From NCBI RefSeq assembly GCF_003369915.1, contig NC_046673.1, positions 13,314,001-13,378,000 of the forward strand: a DNA stretch of 64,000 nucleotides, written 5' to 3'. Under the pieces are notes generated by a model that saw only the letters and a list, made by a program, of their open reading frames with translations, made no database searches and was not told the DNA's origin. Source of the DNA: Drosophila miranda. Lineage: Eukaryota; Arthropoda; Insecta; Diptera; Drosophilidae. A program made the position numbers and the translations under genes. Shown here piece by piece: positions 12,000-24,200 of the stretch; the stretch's first letter is position 1, and each line of letters begins with the position of its first letter.

Positions 12000-13500
12000 A
12001 TTTTTTTAAATAACTGTAAGCGCCAGTGCGACCGCGGACTTATTGTTAAAATATACCGTCCGACCCTCAGAAATATACCAAAATAAACTGTCTCATTTTA
12101 AAAATATACCGTAAATATACTAACGAATTCAAGTTCTATATTCCTCGATTTTTATATTTCGTGGAATATTACTAGCTAACTATCTCTCAGCCCTGCCCAC
12201 ATAGTTTTATTCAATTAATGAATTTTTTTTCTACTTGACTGGCTTATTTTAAATACTTGACTTTGATTTTTGTTGCCTCAATTTTGGTTTCTCAACAACA
12301 ATAAGCGTCTCGTATGATGAAAAACCGAACTTAGCCCACTTAAGCCCCTCTATTTAAATAGTTCAACTACTTGAGGTAAATGGCGGAAAATATTGACGAT
12401 TGTAAATTCTTCTTGTAGAAAACCTGAACTGCGCTAATATTATTTAATTTTCATTATTTTCGGTGGGAAATTGAAATACCCCATTGGCTTATAATAGGTT
12501 AATCGTTCTCCGTCAAGGATTCGCAACCATATTGCTCAATTTTGATGTTCCGTCGAATATTATTAGCTATATAGAACATATAGCCATGCCCACATAGTTT
12601 TATACGATTGATGAATCGTTTTTCTGCTTAACTGGCTTATTCTTAAGACTGGCTTTTATTGGATTTTTCGTAAAAAAGGTTATAGCGAAATAGGTCAAAC
12701 AATGAAAAGGTTTTAGCGAAAATGGGCAAACAAGACAAACGAAGAGGATAGTCGTTCATATTGCTATATTTTGATATTCCGTCGAATATTACTAGCTAGA
12801 AGGAACGCCCAGCTATGCCCACATAATTTTATACAATTAATGAATCTACTTTCTACTTGACTGGTTTATTTTAAACTCTTGCTTTTGTTGGATTAAGTCT
12901 AAAAAAAGGTTTTAACGAAGAAGGTCAAATAAAAAAAAACTTAATAAGACGTAAGAGAAAAATCGTTCCTATTGCTCAATTTTTATATTCCGTTGAACAA
13001 TACTGAGTAACTTAGACTCTCAGCCCTGCCCACATAATTTTTTCCGATTAGTCAATCAATTTCCTAATTTACTGGTTTAATTTTAATACTTTCTATTATT
13101 TGATTTTGCTAAAAAAGGTTTTTTTGCGAAAAGGTCAAGCAAATAAATCGTAAGAAAAAAATCGTTAATATTTAAATATACCGTAAATATACCGGACGTA
13201 GCACATTTAAGCCCCCTTTATTTAAACAGGATATCAACTTGGATATAATAATTACCGTTGTAGGTCCATCCTATCCTCCATCTTTGCATAAAAACAGACC
13301 ACGAAATCTTTTAGTGACAAGGACATACATATATGAATTCAAATTTAATAGATGAATTGAATTGATGAAGTATACCATTATATACCGACATACCGTAAAT
13401 ATACCTTCACCTCAATTTCTACGTCAATATGTACCGTGTACCATCATACTGAAATACGTGTACCCTCCACTACACTGGTCTGGCAGCACTGCTTGGCCCG
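12000..13500. repeat. Diverged repeat tract upstream of the Tudor gene
   Basis: A recurring segment reads roughly: CTCAATTTTGATATTCCGTCG, GAATATTACTAGCTA, GCCCACATAGTTTTAT, ATTAATGAAT, CTTGACTGG, AAAAAAGGTTTTAGCGAA, GGTCAA. Copies begin near 12145, 12535, 12768 and 12975, so neighbouring copies are roughly 200-400 bp apart and clearly diverged. Between them are several ATATACCGTAAATATAC tracts, which match the GGTATATTT-type core promoter motif. A related copy lies inverted at about 37010-37150. The left end probably contains the promoter of the gene starting at 11933. Confidence 0.6.
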
Positions 13501-15490
13501 CATTTGAATTTGAATTGTGCGCGCACCTTGACTGACTTTCACGGGCTCGACATCGAACCACCACATGGAAATCGACTGATGCTGGGGTGGTGTCGCCCGA
13601 TCTCTGGGTATACTCTAATCTCGCCTTATACTATAGTTCACGGCCCCCCGAAATTCATGTGTCTGAAACGTGTTGTCGAAATTAAAAGCGAATGTTTCCA
13701 AGGCAAGGCCCCAATTTACATGCATACATACGTACATATATAAGTATGTATATGATACACTCTAGCTGGTAGTAGTACTATTCGTATTATCAGTGGTATA
13801 GGGCAATGTGGACCAACCAGTTTTTGGATTCCATTGTGTCGTCTTATCCGACAGATAAACTCGTTTCTCCGGCAGATCAGGCGCGTATCTGGGCGTGGAG
13901 GTGTGAAAGAGCTGAGGCATTAACTGTTATACGCATTTGACCTTGTCGAAGTATATTTTTGCGCCCCTGGCCTTCCCTTTCCTGCCCCCTGCCATGCCAA
14001 TCCCTTCTGCCATTCCATTGACCTTGCTCAACGCGCTCCAGCTGACGCAAAGAGAAAGAAGATGGTCCGATATTTTCCTTGAGACCTAAAACCTAAAATC
14101 CCCCAACTACCAACCTCCAACGACAGCCAATCTAAGGCGGGCCGAACCATTTTTTATGATCTGCTGCGTTTAAAAATGGATTTCGCATTCTGTATTCTGG
14201 CTTTTTTATGTCTGTTTTCCGCGTTTTTCGAGCGTCACGTGAAGTTTATTTACGGCTTGCCAAATACAATAAGTATTATAATTAATGACTTTTCCTTATG
14301 AACGAAGGCCGGATAGCATCTCGCTTTCGCTCTCGCTCTCTCTATCTGTCTCTCTTTCTGCCACCCATCCTCTCTAAGTTTTTGTGATTTTCACAAATTT
14401 TCCACTCTCTGTCATTAGCCGCTGCGTCGCTCTGTCGCTGCATTGACCTCTGGACTGAGGCAGAGGCTGAGTGGGTTGCGTTTCATCAGACAGACGACGC
14501 TGCTTCGGCGACGTCATCATCATTGACGTCACACACTCAAAGAGTAGGTATATGTAATACCCACGATAAAATACTAAAAAAAAAATCAATTATTTTGTAT
14601 GTATATATTGTGTACAATATGTTTGTAATATGTAACAAACGGACAAGCGCAAAGGCAACCCCTCGCACTCAAACACCTACATACATACATATATATACAT
14701 ATACATATATATAAGTTAATGTATATGTACATACATACATATACAGCACACTATGTGGCTTTGTGTGTGACGGGGCGAGCCCCCAAAAACTGGATTCCCG
14801 AATACTCTCTGCACAGGCCGCTGCCAACATCAACAGCAGGCAGCAGCATCAGCAGCGGGCAGCGACGTCGCCGTCGTCCGCGTATGACAGTTGAAGGTGA
14901 CACAGGATGTGCTCGTAGGACAGTTGTAAGCTCAAGCTTTTCTGACGAAATACTGAGGGCGTGGTTGGCAGGAGGGAGGGGAGGAACGGGTTTGGCGATT
15001 GGGATTCCTGGAACCCCATCTCTTCCGACGCGTTATTGGGGGCGGGGGCGCCTGTTCATCGTTCAATGTTCAGCCGTTCAACGCCGCTGACTCATCATGC
15101 GGTATCAATTGTATCGATTGTATCAATGTTTATGCACTGTACCGATTTACCGCTGACCTAAAATAAGGAATAATAGAACATAATAATTTGTGGATCAAAT
15201 GGAAAAGAAGTACGGTAGTATCCATCAGATATTTGTATATTTTCGGCCCCTCTCTCAGGTCTACATATGTGCAGCGTACGAATTTCTGCTTTGGCAAAAT
15301 ATAAAAACGTACTGCACTCCCTCTCTTTCCAGCCAGTCGAGCCCACCCACACGCACGCCCCCCACACAGCCCCCACACACCCCTCACTCACGAGATTTCG
15401 ACCAAAGCAATTTCCGTCGCTGCCGATAAGAGGTTCCACCAAGAACAACAAAGACCACTCGCCGTCTGGAGGTTTTGTTACAGTTTTAAT

Positions 15491-15527
<37 letters not shown>

Positions 15528-17650
15528 CATATATGAGTAACGGCACCGAATTCAGATAAATATGTAAGAAATGCAAGCCAACTCAAATTTTTCAATGTGC
15601 AAAATTTCATGTAATTCATGAAATATAGCGAGATAATTTTTACAATCGGTGTGGAGCACCGTTAAAAAAATTTTTGTTTTTTCCAAAAATCAATTCTATG
15701 GAAAATATAGTATGCAATAGTATAGTGTACCGATCTAGACGGTTCCGGCAAGGGTATAAATAATGGAAAAACGAAAAATTGCAAACAATTTCGTGCAATT
15801 TCTGGCATCGGCCTCATTCTCTCTTTGTTTTGGTATTAACCATTTGATGTAAACAAATAATTGTTTTGATGGCGAAATCATTCAAAAAGACACGTGCAGC
15901 AGCCACTGAAGGTGAATGGTCGGGGGGTAAGGGCTAGTGGGAGTTGTAGTTGTTGCTTAGACGTCATCTCGCTGTCACGGGTTTAGTCAGAGGAAGGCTT
16001 GTGTGAATGGATTGTTAGTGTGTGTTAGGAGGCCTGTATAACAGTTATAAAGCCCACATGCCAACACAGGCAAACACACAAAAACCCATGTACCCTCTTT
16101 TTCTCTCTACATGTACACATTCATACATATGTATATGTACATAATTACATGTGTAGTTGTTGCATTATTTGACGAGCCTCTTGGGGGCCAATGCAGAATG
16201 CACCAGAAGAAAAATAATATCCAAAAGTATACCAACATCATAAGGGCATTGCTAATATGCCGCACCTTTCATGAAATCCAAACGAATAGACCATATGAAT
16301 ATGTATGTACATATGTATGTACATATGCATGTATGAAAATCCAATAAGCAGTAAAACCAACAACAACAAAATTCCATTGAAAGTCGTATGTTAGTGTGAA
16401 TATGTATGTACATATGTATGTACATATGCATGTATGAAAATCCAATAAGCAGTAAAACCAACAACAACAAAATTCCATTGAAAGTCGTATGTTAGTGCCT
16501 ACCTGGGTGGAGAGCGGGAGAGAGTGAACTCAATCAAAGAGAGCCTCTCAGTTGTTGCGCTGGAGCAAGATTCTTGGCACGTACCTTCTTACACTTACAC
16601 ACAACAACAAATCACTTGTTGGTGCAGAGGGGGGTTGCGCGGACGGCCGGCCCTCGGCAGAGTGCGAGACGAGCCCACGGGCACGGGCAGTAGAAGCAAG
16701 AACAAGAAAATACCCAAGGCGGAGGATGTTGACGCGTCCAAATTCCACCAGACTTTCCGTTGGTTCAGGCCGTGGTCGGCATGGGGGGAGGGGAGTGGGT
16801 TGGCCACAGCTATGAAAACTTGTTCTCTCTAGACAGCTCTTTTGAACTGTTATACAACCAGGCAGCCAGCTACGAGCTGCCCAGAAGAGAGCATAAAAGC
16901 TTGTGCTCGAAAGGTGAGAGGGCTGGGACGGCTCAACACGCAGCCAAAGAAAACCTTTCGACCATAGCTTCATTTGAATGCCCTTCAATGCTAATGCGCC
17001 ATCAATTGGCCAAGACATACCGAGCCAAGCTTGTTAAGCGGGATCGATCCCAGGTAGAAGCGAAGCTTTCCATTTCCAGCTAACTCGCAGCTTAATCGTA
17101 TGTACATACATATGTACATATGTATGCCTGAAAAGCAGTAGAGCTCAAATCAAATCGTTTGTCAATTCAATACAACACACCTGCGGTAGGGTACTTACCG
17201 TTTTTGCTGACGACGACAACAGTCGGCTCTCTCATGAGAGGGAGAGCAGCTCGTCCAGCTGTGCTGTCTGCCTCCCCTTATTGAACTCGGTTCATGCGGC
17301 ATACATATGTACATACACAACGCAGTGGCACACCCAATGTAATATTTCAATGTATTATTTCATATGTGTACAAAAAATGATTCTATATCGCAATGTATGT
17401 AAAATGTACTTATTTATTGAACATCGAGCTTGAATATTGCTCCAAAGATCACGATGAAGCTTCGCATGAACGCAAAGTTGACTTATTCATGGTGCGGCGG
17501 CGCATGTACCCGTTCTCTGGCGCTTGCCCGCCGCTCTCTCTGGCATTTTTCATATCGCTACGTAGTTGGCTTGTCTCCGATATGTGTACATACAAATGTT
17601 CGTATGTATGTTAGCATGTACATTTGCCATATCTCCAACTTGTCCGCCCC
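13501..17650. other. Intergenic DNA upstream of Hex-A
   Basis: I see no supportable coding region. Contents are a CA microsatellite at about 15490-15525, many ATGTACAT tracts, GAGA-rich stretches at about 14325-14360 and 17225-17260, and an exact 101-bp tandem duplication listed separately. Distal Hex-A control elements may lie here, but none can be identified. Confidence 0.4.
16297..16497. repeat. Exact 101-bp tandem duplication
   Basis: The unit starting GAATATGTATGTACATATG and ending GTCGTATGTTAGTG(T) occurs at 16297-16397 and again at 16398-16497 with no visible difference, so the duplication is recent. Confidence 0.85.
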
Positions 17651-18148
17651 AATACTAATTTTCAGTTTTGACCTTCAAGGTTCCTTCACGACGCACACAC
17701 ACAAACACACTCTCCCACATACACATACACACATACAATGCCCACTGTGCAGCGGCATCGGCAGCGGCATCGGCATCGGCAGCGGCAGCGGTAGCGACAG
17801 TGAGCAGAGCATAGTGACTAGCGAACGCTAGTGAATCAACTGTGAATAAACTCTCGCAGCAACCGGACGCGTGCAGCGGACAAAAATAAAACGGCAGAAG
17901 CGACGGAGAGATCGAGAATCGGCAAGCGGAACCACAAGCAACATAGAAAAAAAAGTAAAGGAAAACAAAACTGAAGCAAACCAAAAAGTAACAGAAAATA
18001 CAAAATAATTGCGTTGCATTCGCGAGTAGAAAATCGCATCGAATCGGTTTTTGAGTGGATTTTTGTGTGTCTCTTTCGCTGTTATTTTTTATGCTGGTGT
18101 GGGTGTAGTGAGACGTCTGCCAGAACTGTCCGTTAGAGTGCCGAAAAG

Positions 18149-19798
18149 ATGGACCAGGAGTTGAACGGGGCCATGCGGAGCGTGTCCATAAATAGCAACG
18201 GACTGGCGGCCACACCACATCTGAATGGGCACAGCAAAGACGAGCCGGACAATGTGCGGCGGGTGGCGGCGGAGGGCGCCTTGAGTGCATCTGCATCGGT
18301 CGCCGCCAGCGCCGTAAGCAAAGCGACAAATGCATCGACAGCCGCTGCAGCGGCCAGAGCAATCCCAGCGGCGGCATCGTTCGCATCCACAGCCACAGAA
18401 GCAGCGTCGTTGTCGGGTCTAGCCGGGGCCAGTGACGCGGAGAAAAAGAAAATGGTGCACGAGTTATGTCAGCAGCTTCTGCTCACAGATGAGCAGGTGC
18501 AGGAGCTGTGCTACCGCATCCTGCACGAGATTCGCCGCGGCCTGGCCAAGGACACGCACCCAAAGGCGAATGTCAAGTGCTTCGTGACCTACGTGCAGGA
18601 CCTGCCCAATGGGGACGAGCGCGGCAAGTTCCTAGCCCTTGACCTCGGCGGCACCAACTTCCGGGTGCTGCTGATCCACCTGCAGGAGAACAACGACTTC
18701 CAGATGGAGTCACGCATCTATGCGATACCCCAGCACATCATGATTGGCTCGGGCACCCAACTATTCGATCACATCGCCGAGTGCCTCTCCAACTTCATGG
18801 CCGAGCACAATGTGTACGCGGAGCGACTGCCTCTCGGCTTCACCTTCTCGTTCCCGCTGCGCCAGCTGGGTCTCACCTGCGGCCTGCTGGAGACTTGGAC
18901 CAAGGGCTTCAACTGCGCCGGCGTTGTCAACGAGGATGTGGTGCAGCTGCTAAAGGACGCGATCGCACGTCGCGGCGACGTACAGATCGACGTATGTGCC
19001 ATCCTCAATGACACCACTGGCACTCTGATGAGCTGCGCCTGGAAGAATCACCACTGCAGAATCGGCCTTATCGTCGGCACCGGCTCAAATGCCTGCTACG
19101 TAGAGCGGGTTGAGGAGGCGGAACTCTTCGACGCCCAGGGCAACCGCAAGCCCCACGTACTCATCAACACCGAGTGGGGGGCGTTCGGCGACAATGGCGC
19201 CCTCGACTTTGTGCGCACCGAGTTCGATCAGGACATCGACAGCCACAGCATTAATCCCGGCAAGCAGACATTCGAGAAGATGATCTCCGGTATGTACATG
19301 GGCGAGCTGGTGCGCCTCGTTCTTGTTAAAATGACGCACGCCGGCATTCTGTTCAAAGGCCAGGACTCCGAGGTACTCAACACGCGCGGCCTCTTCTTCA
19401 CCAAGTACGTCAGCGAGATCGAGGCGGACGAGCCAGGCACCTTCACCAACTGCCGCCTGGTGTTCGAGGAGCTGGGTCTGACCAATGCCACCGATGGCGA
19501 CTGTGCCAACGTGCGCTACATCTGCGAGTGCGTCTCGAAGCGAGCCGCCCATCTCGTGTCTGCCGGCATTGCAACGCTGATCAACAAAATGGACGAGCCC
19601 CATGTGACGGTGGGCGTTGACGGCAGTGTGTACCGCTTCCATCCCAAGTTCCATAATCTGATGGTGGAGAAGATCACGAAGCTGATCAAACCCGGCATCA
19701 CGTTCGACCTCATGCTCTCCGAGGATGGTTCCGGCCGTGGAGCAGCGCTCGTCGCGGCCGTCGCCTGTCGCGAGGACATCGTCAACAGCAAAAAGTAG
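18149..19798 (+). CDS. Hex-A: Hexokinase A
   Basis: A single uninterrupted frame of 549 codons encodes a type-A hexokinase, which phosphorylates glucose with ATP in the first step of glycolysis in the cytosol and supports flight muscle. In order: an Ala/Ser-rich N-terminal extension of about 95 residues; the phosphate-1 motif LALDLGGTNFRVLL (about 162-175); the sugar-binding LGFTFSFPLRQLGLTCG (about 228-244); NDTTGTLMSCAW (about 286-297), whose Asp is the catalytic base; the phosphate-2 region GLIVGTGSNACYVE; INTEWGAFGDNGALD (about 338-352) in the glucose pocket; and VGVDGSVYRFHP with SEDGSGRGAAL, the adenosine region near the C-terminus. All key residues are present and the length fits a single 50-kDa hexokinase. 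The intronless coding region agrees with D. melanogaster Hex-A. The first ATG after the CA-rich leader was chosen; the extension makes the exact start slightly uncertain. Confidence 0.96.
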   Translation: MDQELNGAMRSVSINSNGLAATPHLNGHSKDEPDNVRRVAAEGALSASASVAASAVSKATNASTAAAAARAIPAAASFASTATEAASLSGLAGASDAEKKKMVHELCQQLLLTDEQVQELCYRILHEIRRGLAKDTHPKANVKCFVTYVQDLPNGDERGKFLALDLGGTNFRVLLIHLQENNDFQMESRIYAIPQHIMIGSGTQLFDHIAECLSNFMAEHNVYAERLPLGFTFSFPLRQLGLTCGLLETWTKGFNCAGVVNEDVVQLLKDAIARRGDVQIDVCAILNDTTGTLMSCAWKNHHCRIGLIVGTGSNACYVERVEEAELFDAQGNRKPHVLINTEWGAFGDNGALDFVRTEFDQDIDSHSINPGKQTFEKMISGMYMGELVRLVLVKMTHAGILFKGQDSEVLNTRGLFFTKYVSEIEADEPGTFTNCRLVFEELGLTNATDGDCANVRYICECVSKRAAHLVSAGIATLINKMDEPHVTVGVDGSVYRFHPKFHNLMVEKITKLIKPGITFDLMLSEDGSGRGAALVAAVACREDIVNSKK

Positions 19799-19810
19799 GC
19801 GAGATACCAC

Positions 19811-19842
<32 letters not shown>

Positions 19843-21290
19843 TGCTCCGAAACTGCTGCATCCCAGACATGTCCGGGTCCCCCACATAACAACTATAACA
19901 ACAGCAAGAGCCAAGAGCAATTTCCGATTTGCAAATGAGAAAATAGTTTCCTTCGTTGCCCGACACAGGGCGCCCTGGGGTTGGGCCCTGGCCCTTCAGT
20001 GCCGCCACGTGTCGGCCCTGACGGCCCTGCACCCCTGACCCAAGGGCTGCGGTGCGCGCTTCTTTAGTATTTTTAATTAGGCAAAAAGAAGAAAAGATAC
20101 GTTTTTAAACAGAAAACACAGAAACAAAAAAAAACATAAACCAAAACTTACTTGAGAATATCTTATAATGATAATGAATGCTTACGATTATGTTCGTTCT
20201 AGCTCCTTCGCTCCAATTGGATCGATTTCCGATTTTTTTTTGTTGATAATTTGTTATATCTATTTTACAAAAGAGAATATACACACACTCACATATATAT
20301 ATTTACATATATGTGAATAGTACAATTTGTTAAGAGAAATTCTTTTCGGTTTCGAGGAAAAAAAAAACATTTGGTAACCCCCCACCCACAAAGAGAGAGA
20401 TAGAGAGCGACACGTGTAAGATGCTGAGAAGAGAACGAACCGTTATACCACTGTGCTACAAGCATATCCTACGAAGCTAGCGGAATGGGACGAGAGGATG
20501 CAGGATAACAGAATGAGAAACAAAACTGTAAAATCGCACATTGTTAAAGCAAAGAGAAAAACAAACAAGCAGAGTACGAACGAGAAGGAGAAATCAGAGG
20601 GAATTAAGGAAGCAGCAAAAACAAATGCAAATTCAGCGACAAAAACAAAAAAAAAAAAATAAAAAAAAAATACTAAAAAAGAGGAAAACACCCCCGCCGG
20701 AGGTGTCCTTCCTCTATAATTGTAAATGTTTATATAGAACCTATTATGAAGCGTTATATGATAATACTTGCATACACACACACACATACACAAACAAACA
20801 CACAAACACACACACTTATATTATATATATATAAAAAACATACATATATTATTTAGCCACTATATAATTACGTTATTTTTTTATTATTGTCTTCGCTTAG
20901 TAAATTTGTTCTAAGATTTAAGGAGGTAAAAACTAATCAAAAAAAGTTATTGTTTTTTTTTCGTTCGATCTAGAAATGCACTTTGTGAGCTATTATTTAT
21001 GTAATTGTACATTTTATCTAGTTTAGTGTTTAGTTCTTATCGTAGTCTCTAAATGTTGTCAAAAAGAGCCCCGCAATAGCCTCCCAATTCTACCCGCATA
21101 CATGTGTATGTATGTATGTACATCCCCCGTCCCCAGAAACCCACGGAACCCCTTAATTATACTTAATTATCGTTTGTAAACAAAAGCGGGGGATGTGAGA
21201 TGCAAACAAAAAAAAAGCAAAACAAAAACAAAAGGCGAAAGGCGAATAAGCGAAAAAGCGAAATGAAAAGCAAATAAAATTTGTTCTTTA
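19799..21290 (+). other. Probable Hex-A 3' untranslated region
   Basis: No gene is seen. After the Hex-A stop come a GA repeat (19815-19842), long A- and T-rich tracts and CA repeats. An AATAAA signal at 21273-21278 followed by a T-rich stretch is a plausible polyadenylation site, giving a 3' UTR of about 1.5 kb. Earlier sites cannot be excluded. Confidence 0.45.
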
Positions 21291-24200
21291 TTCATAAATT
21301 TGTGTTAAATAATTTTTTCTTGGTACTTTGTTTGGTATTTTGTTCCATTTTGTGTGTGGTATATTCTAGTTTTCGTATTTTTTTTTTTTAAACTAGCAGT
21401 TTTGGCGGCTGCCGGCCAGCACGCTCAGACAACAACAACACAAACAATTCGCATTCAAAGACACGATTTTTTGTTTGTCTATTTTGAATAAACAATGAAA
21501 AATACTATGAAAAAACGTTGATGAAATGATATAAAAATAAAGTCAGCTAAAAAATTGTTTATAATTTTCAACAAGAGATTGTATAAAAAATAATTAGCCC
21601 CTGTTAAAAAGAAACAATGAAAATCAATTTATATTATAATAAATTCTATCAAAGGCGATTACACAAAAAATACTACGCAAATACATAACAGACACGCTTT
21701 GCCACATGCTGCAATTGTTGCTGCAATGAAACGGAAGCCGGAAGAAAGGAACAACTTAGGAAATGATATTATTAACAAAAGGAATGTTTGTCAAAAAAGC
21801 AGAGAAGGATTTCGAAGAGCAAGAAAATAAAAACGATTGAACCAAAAACCTAAGGAAAAACCCAATAAAACCGAAAAATAATTATGTTATTTGGCTGGGG
21901 GCGGGGGTATTTTATTTTATGATGTATTTATTCACTTGGGATTGCCGCTGCACTTTTATTAACGTATGTATATATTTCTGTTTTTGCTGGCAATCGACTG
22001 CAGGCAAGACACAAGAATTATGCATCATCAGAGGCAATAACAATCAGTCTCTATTTTGTAATTTATATTGTATTACGCTGCCAATGCACTCCCAGGGATG
22101 CCCTGCACGGGATGGGGCATTCGCGCTTTGGCAGCAGTTTCGTCAAGCTGAAAATTTCTGCCGCTCAAGCAGGAAATACATTATTTTCCATTCGAATGTT
22201 TTGCTTAAAATGATACATCTCCTACTTTTTCGTTTTCATAGTTTTCAGGTCTTGTTTGGACTGGACAATATCAAACGTACATATCTATATTTCCATACTT
22301 AAATTTCAAACTATTCTAAGCAAAACTAACAAATCTCACTTACTTTTTTTGCAATTCTACTTCCACAAGATCCATCTTAGTTGAAACTTTATTTTCTATG
22401 GAAGAGCTCTTTCGCAGGGTACTTGCAGGGTTGCATCTCTACTTGCGATTGCCTTGATTTGTAGACCATTTTAAATTAAGTGATTTTCAGCTTAATTTTC
22501 GTTTGACGCATTTGAATTGCAAGTAGAGGGATACATACCGAGACCAGACAATGCTTGATTGAGCCATTGTAAATGACAGATCGAAATGAACAGAACAGAA
22601 CCGTACTACTACGTGCAAAGCAACACAGTACTTCTATTAATGCCATATGACACTCACTTTTTATTCTACGGACTGTATTCAGGGTGCGAGAGGATGCAAT
22701 GGCTCTCTTTAGTGTTGAAAATTAAAGGAATGAAGTGAAGAATTTAACATCATATTTAAAGAATTTATGAAAGAAAATGACAAGCAGTCGATCATTCTGA
22801 CAGGCGATATGTTACTTTGGCAAGCAGAAGACAAATTTACGAAGCAGTAGAAATTCAACACTAGTTTTATATTCAGCAAATATCATATGGGCATGAGCAA
22901 CCTGTTCGAATTTATTTGTAAATATGATATCGTATTTGTTTAGTTCATATAGTATTTGTGGTCAGAACGAGTGAAGGGAGTCAGGGGCTATTTTCGATTG
23001 AGGCAAAAGCACGGCTCAAGTTCCGCGAAAGTTGTTTTTAGAATTTCAAATGAAAAAATCTCTTATGGCGGTACCCCGTACCGCCAGCGTCCCTTCCTCC
23101 AGTCTGTGTTTGTTCAAATAGAATGCATTTTTTTTCATTGTTGGCGAGACAGATAGAGAGTGAGGTAGTGTAATCTCAGCTATTTCTCGATCACGTTTTA
23201 GTGCAGCGGACAACAAAACCAATTTAAATATCTCGAATGCAAATTTCAATTTAAAATGCACATGATATCTATGGGGGTAACCCTAAATGGGAACTAAATG
23301 GGAGATACCCTGTGGGGGATTTTGATGAAACCAAACCAATTTTGTCCATTAAAGCTCTCCCAGGCGGACACTTGGAAGGTGCATAATCTTATTACACGGC
23401 GATAGAATCAGTAAGTCCCTCGCAAAACCACCAAGACGTGCAATTTACGATCATATGTGGAGCAGAGATTTGCTTGAAAACCTGAATAAGCCCCTCCCCG
23501 GGTTTTATAAGAGAGTTTTCTTGGAAATATATCTGTATATGAAATCTGTTTTGTACAATCAAGCCAATTTAGCCCCTCCCTTATTTGTTCTATTTAGTAT
23601 AATGTCTAAAATAGCTTTCACTGGAAAGGATGGGGGGTGGGGGAGGGGGAAGAAAGCCTTATCACTGGCTGATGCATTTAAAGATTACTTGGAACGGGCA
23701 CGAGCCTCTCTGATAAGGCTGGACAGGGTTAAAAGGTATTAAAGGCTAAGGCAAGTAAGTGTTAAGCGGTGCCAAGTGGTGTCAATGGAAGGGGTTACTG
23801 GAATGATGGGCAGTCAGATAAGTGATTAGACGTTCAAATTGGGAATACTGATAGAGCGGGGGCCTGGCAAAAGGCAAATTAATACAGATTTTCCTATTAT
23901 ACGGGGTATAATAATTTAAAAGTGATCTTTTAACATAAAAAAAGATATGTAATACATACATACATATGTAAATATATTATATGAAACATATAATATATGT
24001 ATTACATACGTCATGGTATCATTTTATAGGCCTTGATCACGCCCCAACAGTTTTCGCCTCTAGTGCGTCAGTCGACAACCGGACGGACTACCATTTATCA
24101 CAGAACACAACAATAAAAATACAAACGCAAAAACAAAAATTATTTTGAACATTTTAAAAATGCTTTGACAGATTGTTGTTGTCGGAATTTTCGCGTTAAT

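Noticed and set aside
17655-18386. 243-codon minus-strand frame over the Hex-A leader
   Set aside because: Covers repeats and the antisense of Hex-A codons.
19085-20032. 315-codon frame opposite Hex-A
   Set aside because: Shadow of the high-GC3 Hex-A coding strand.
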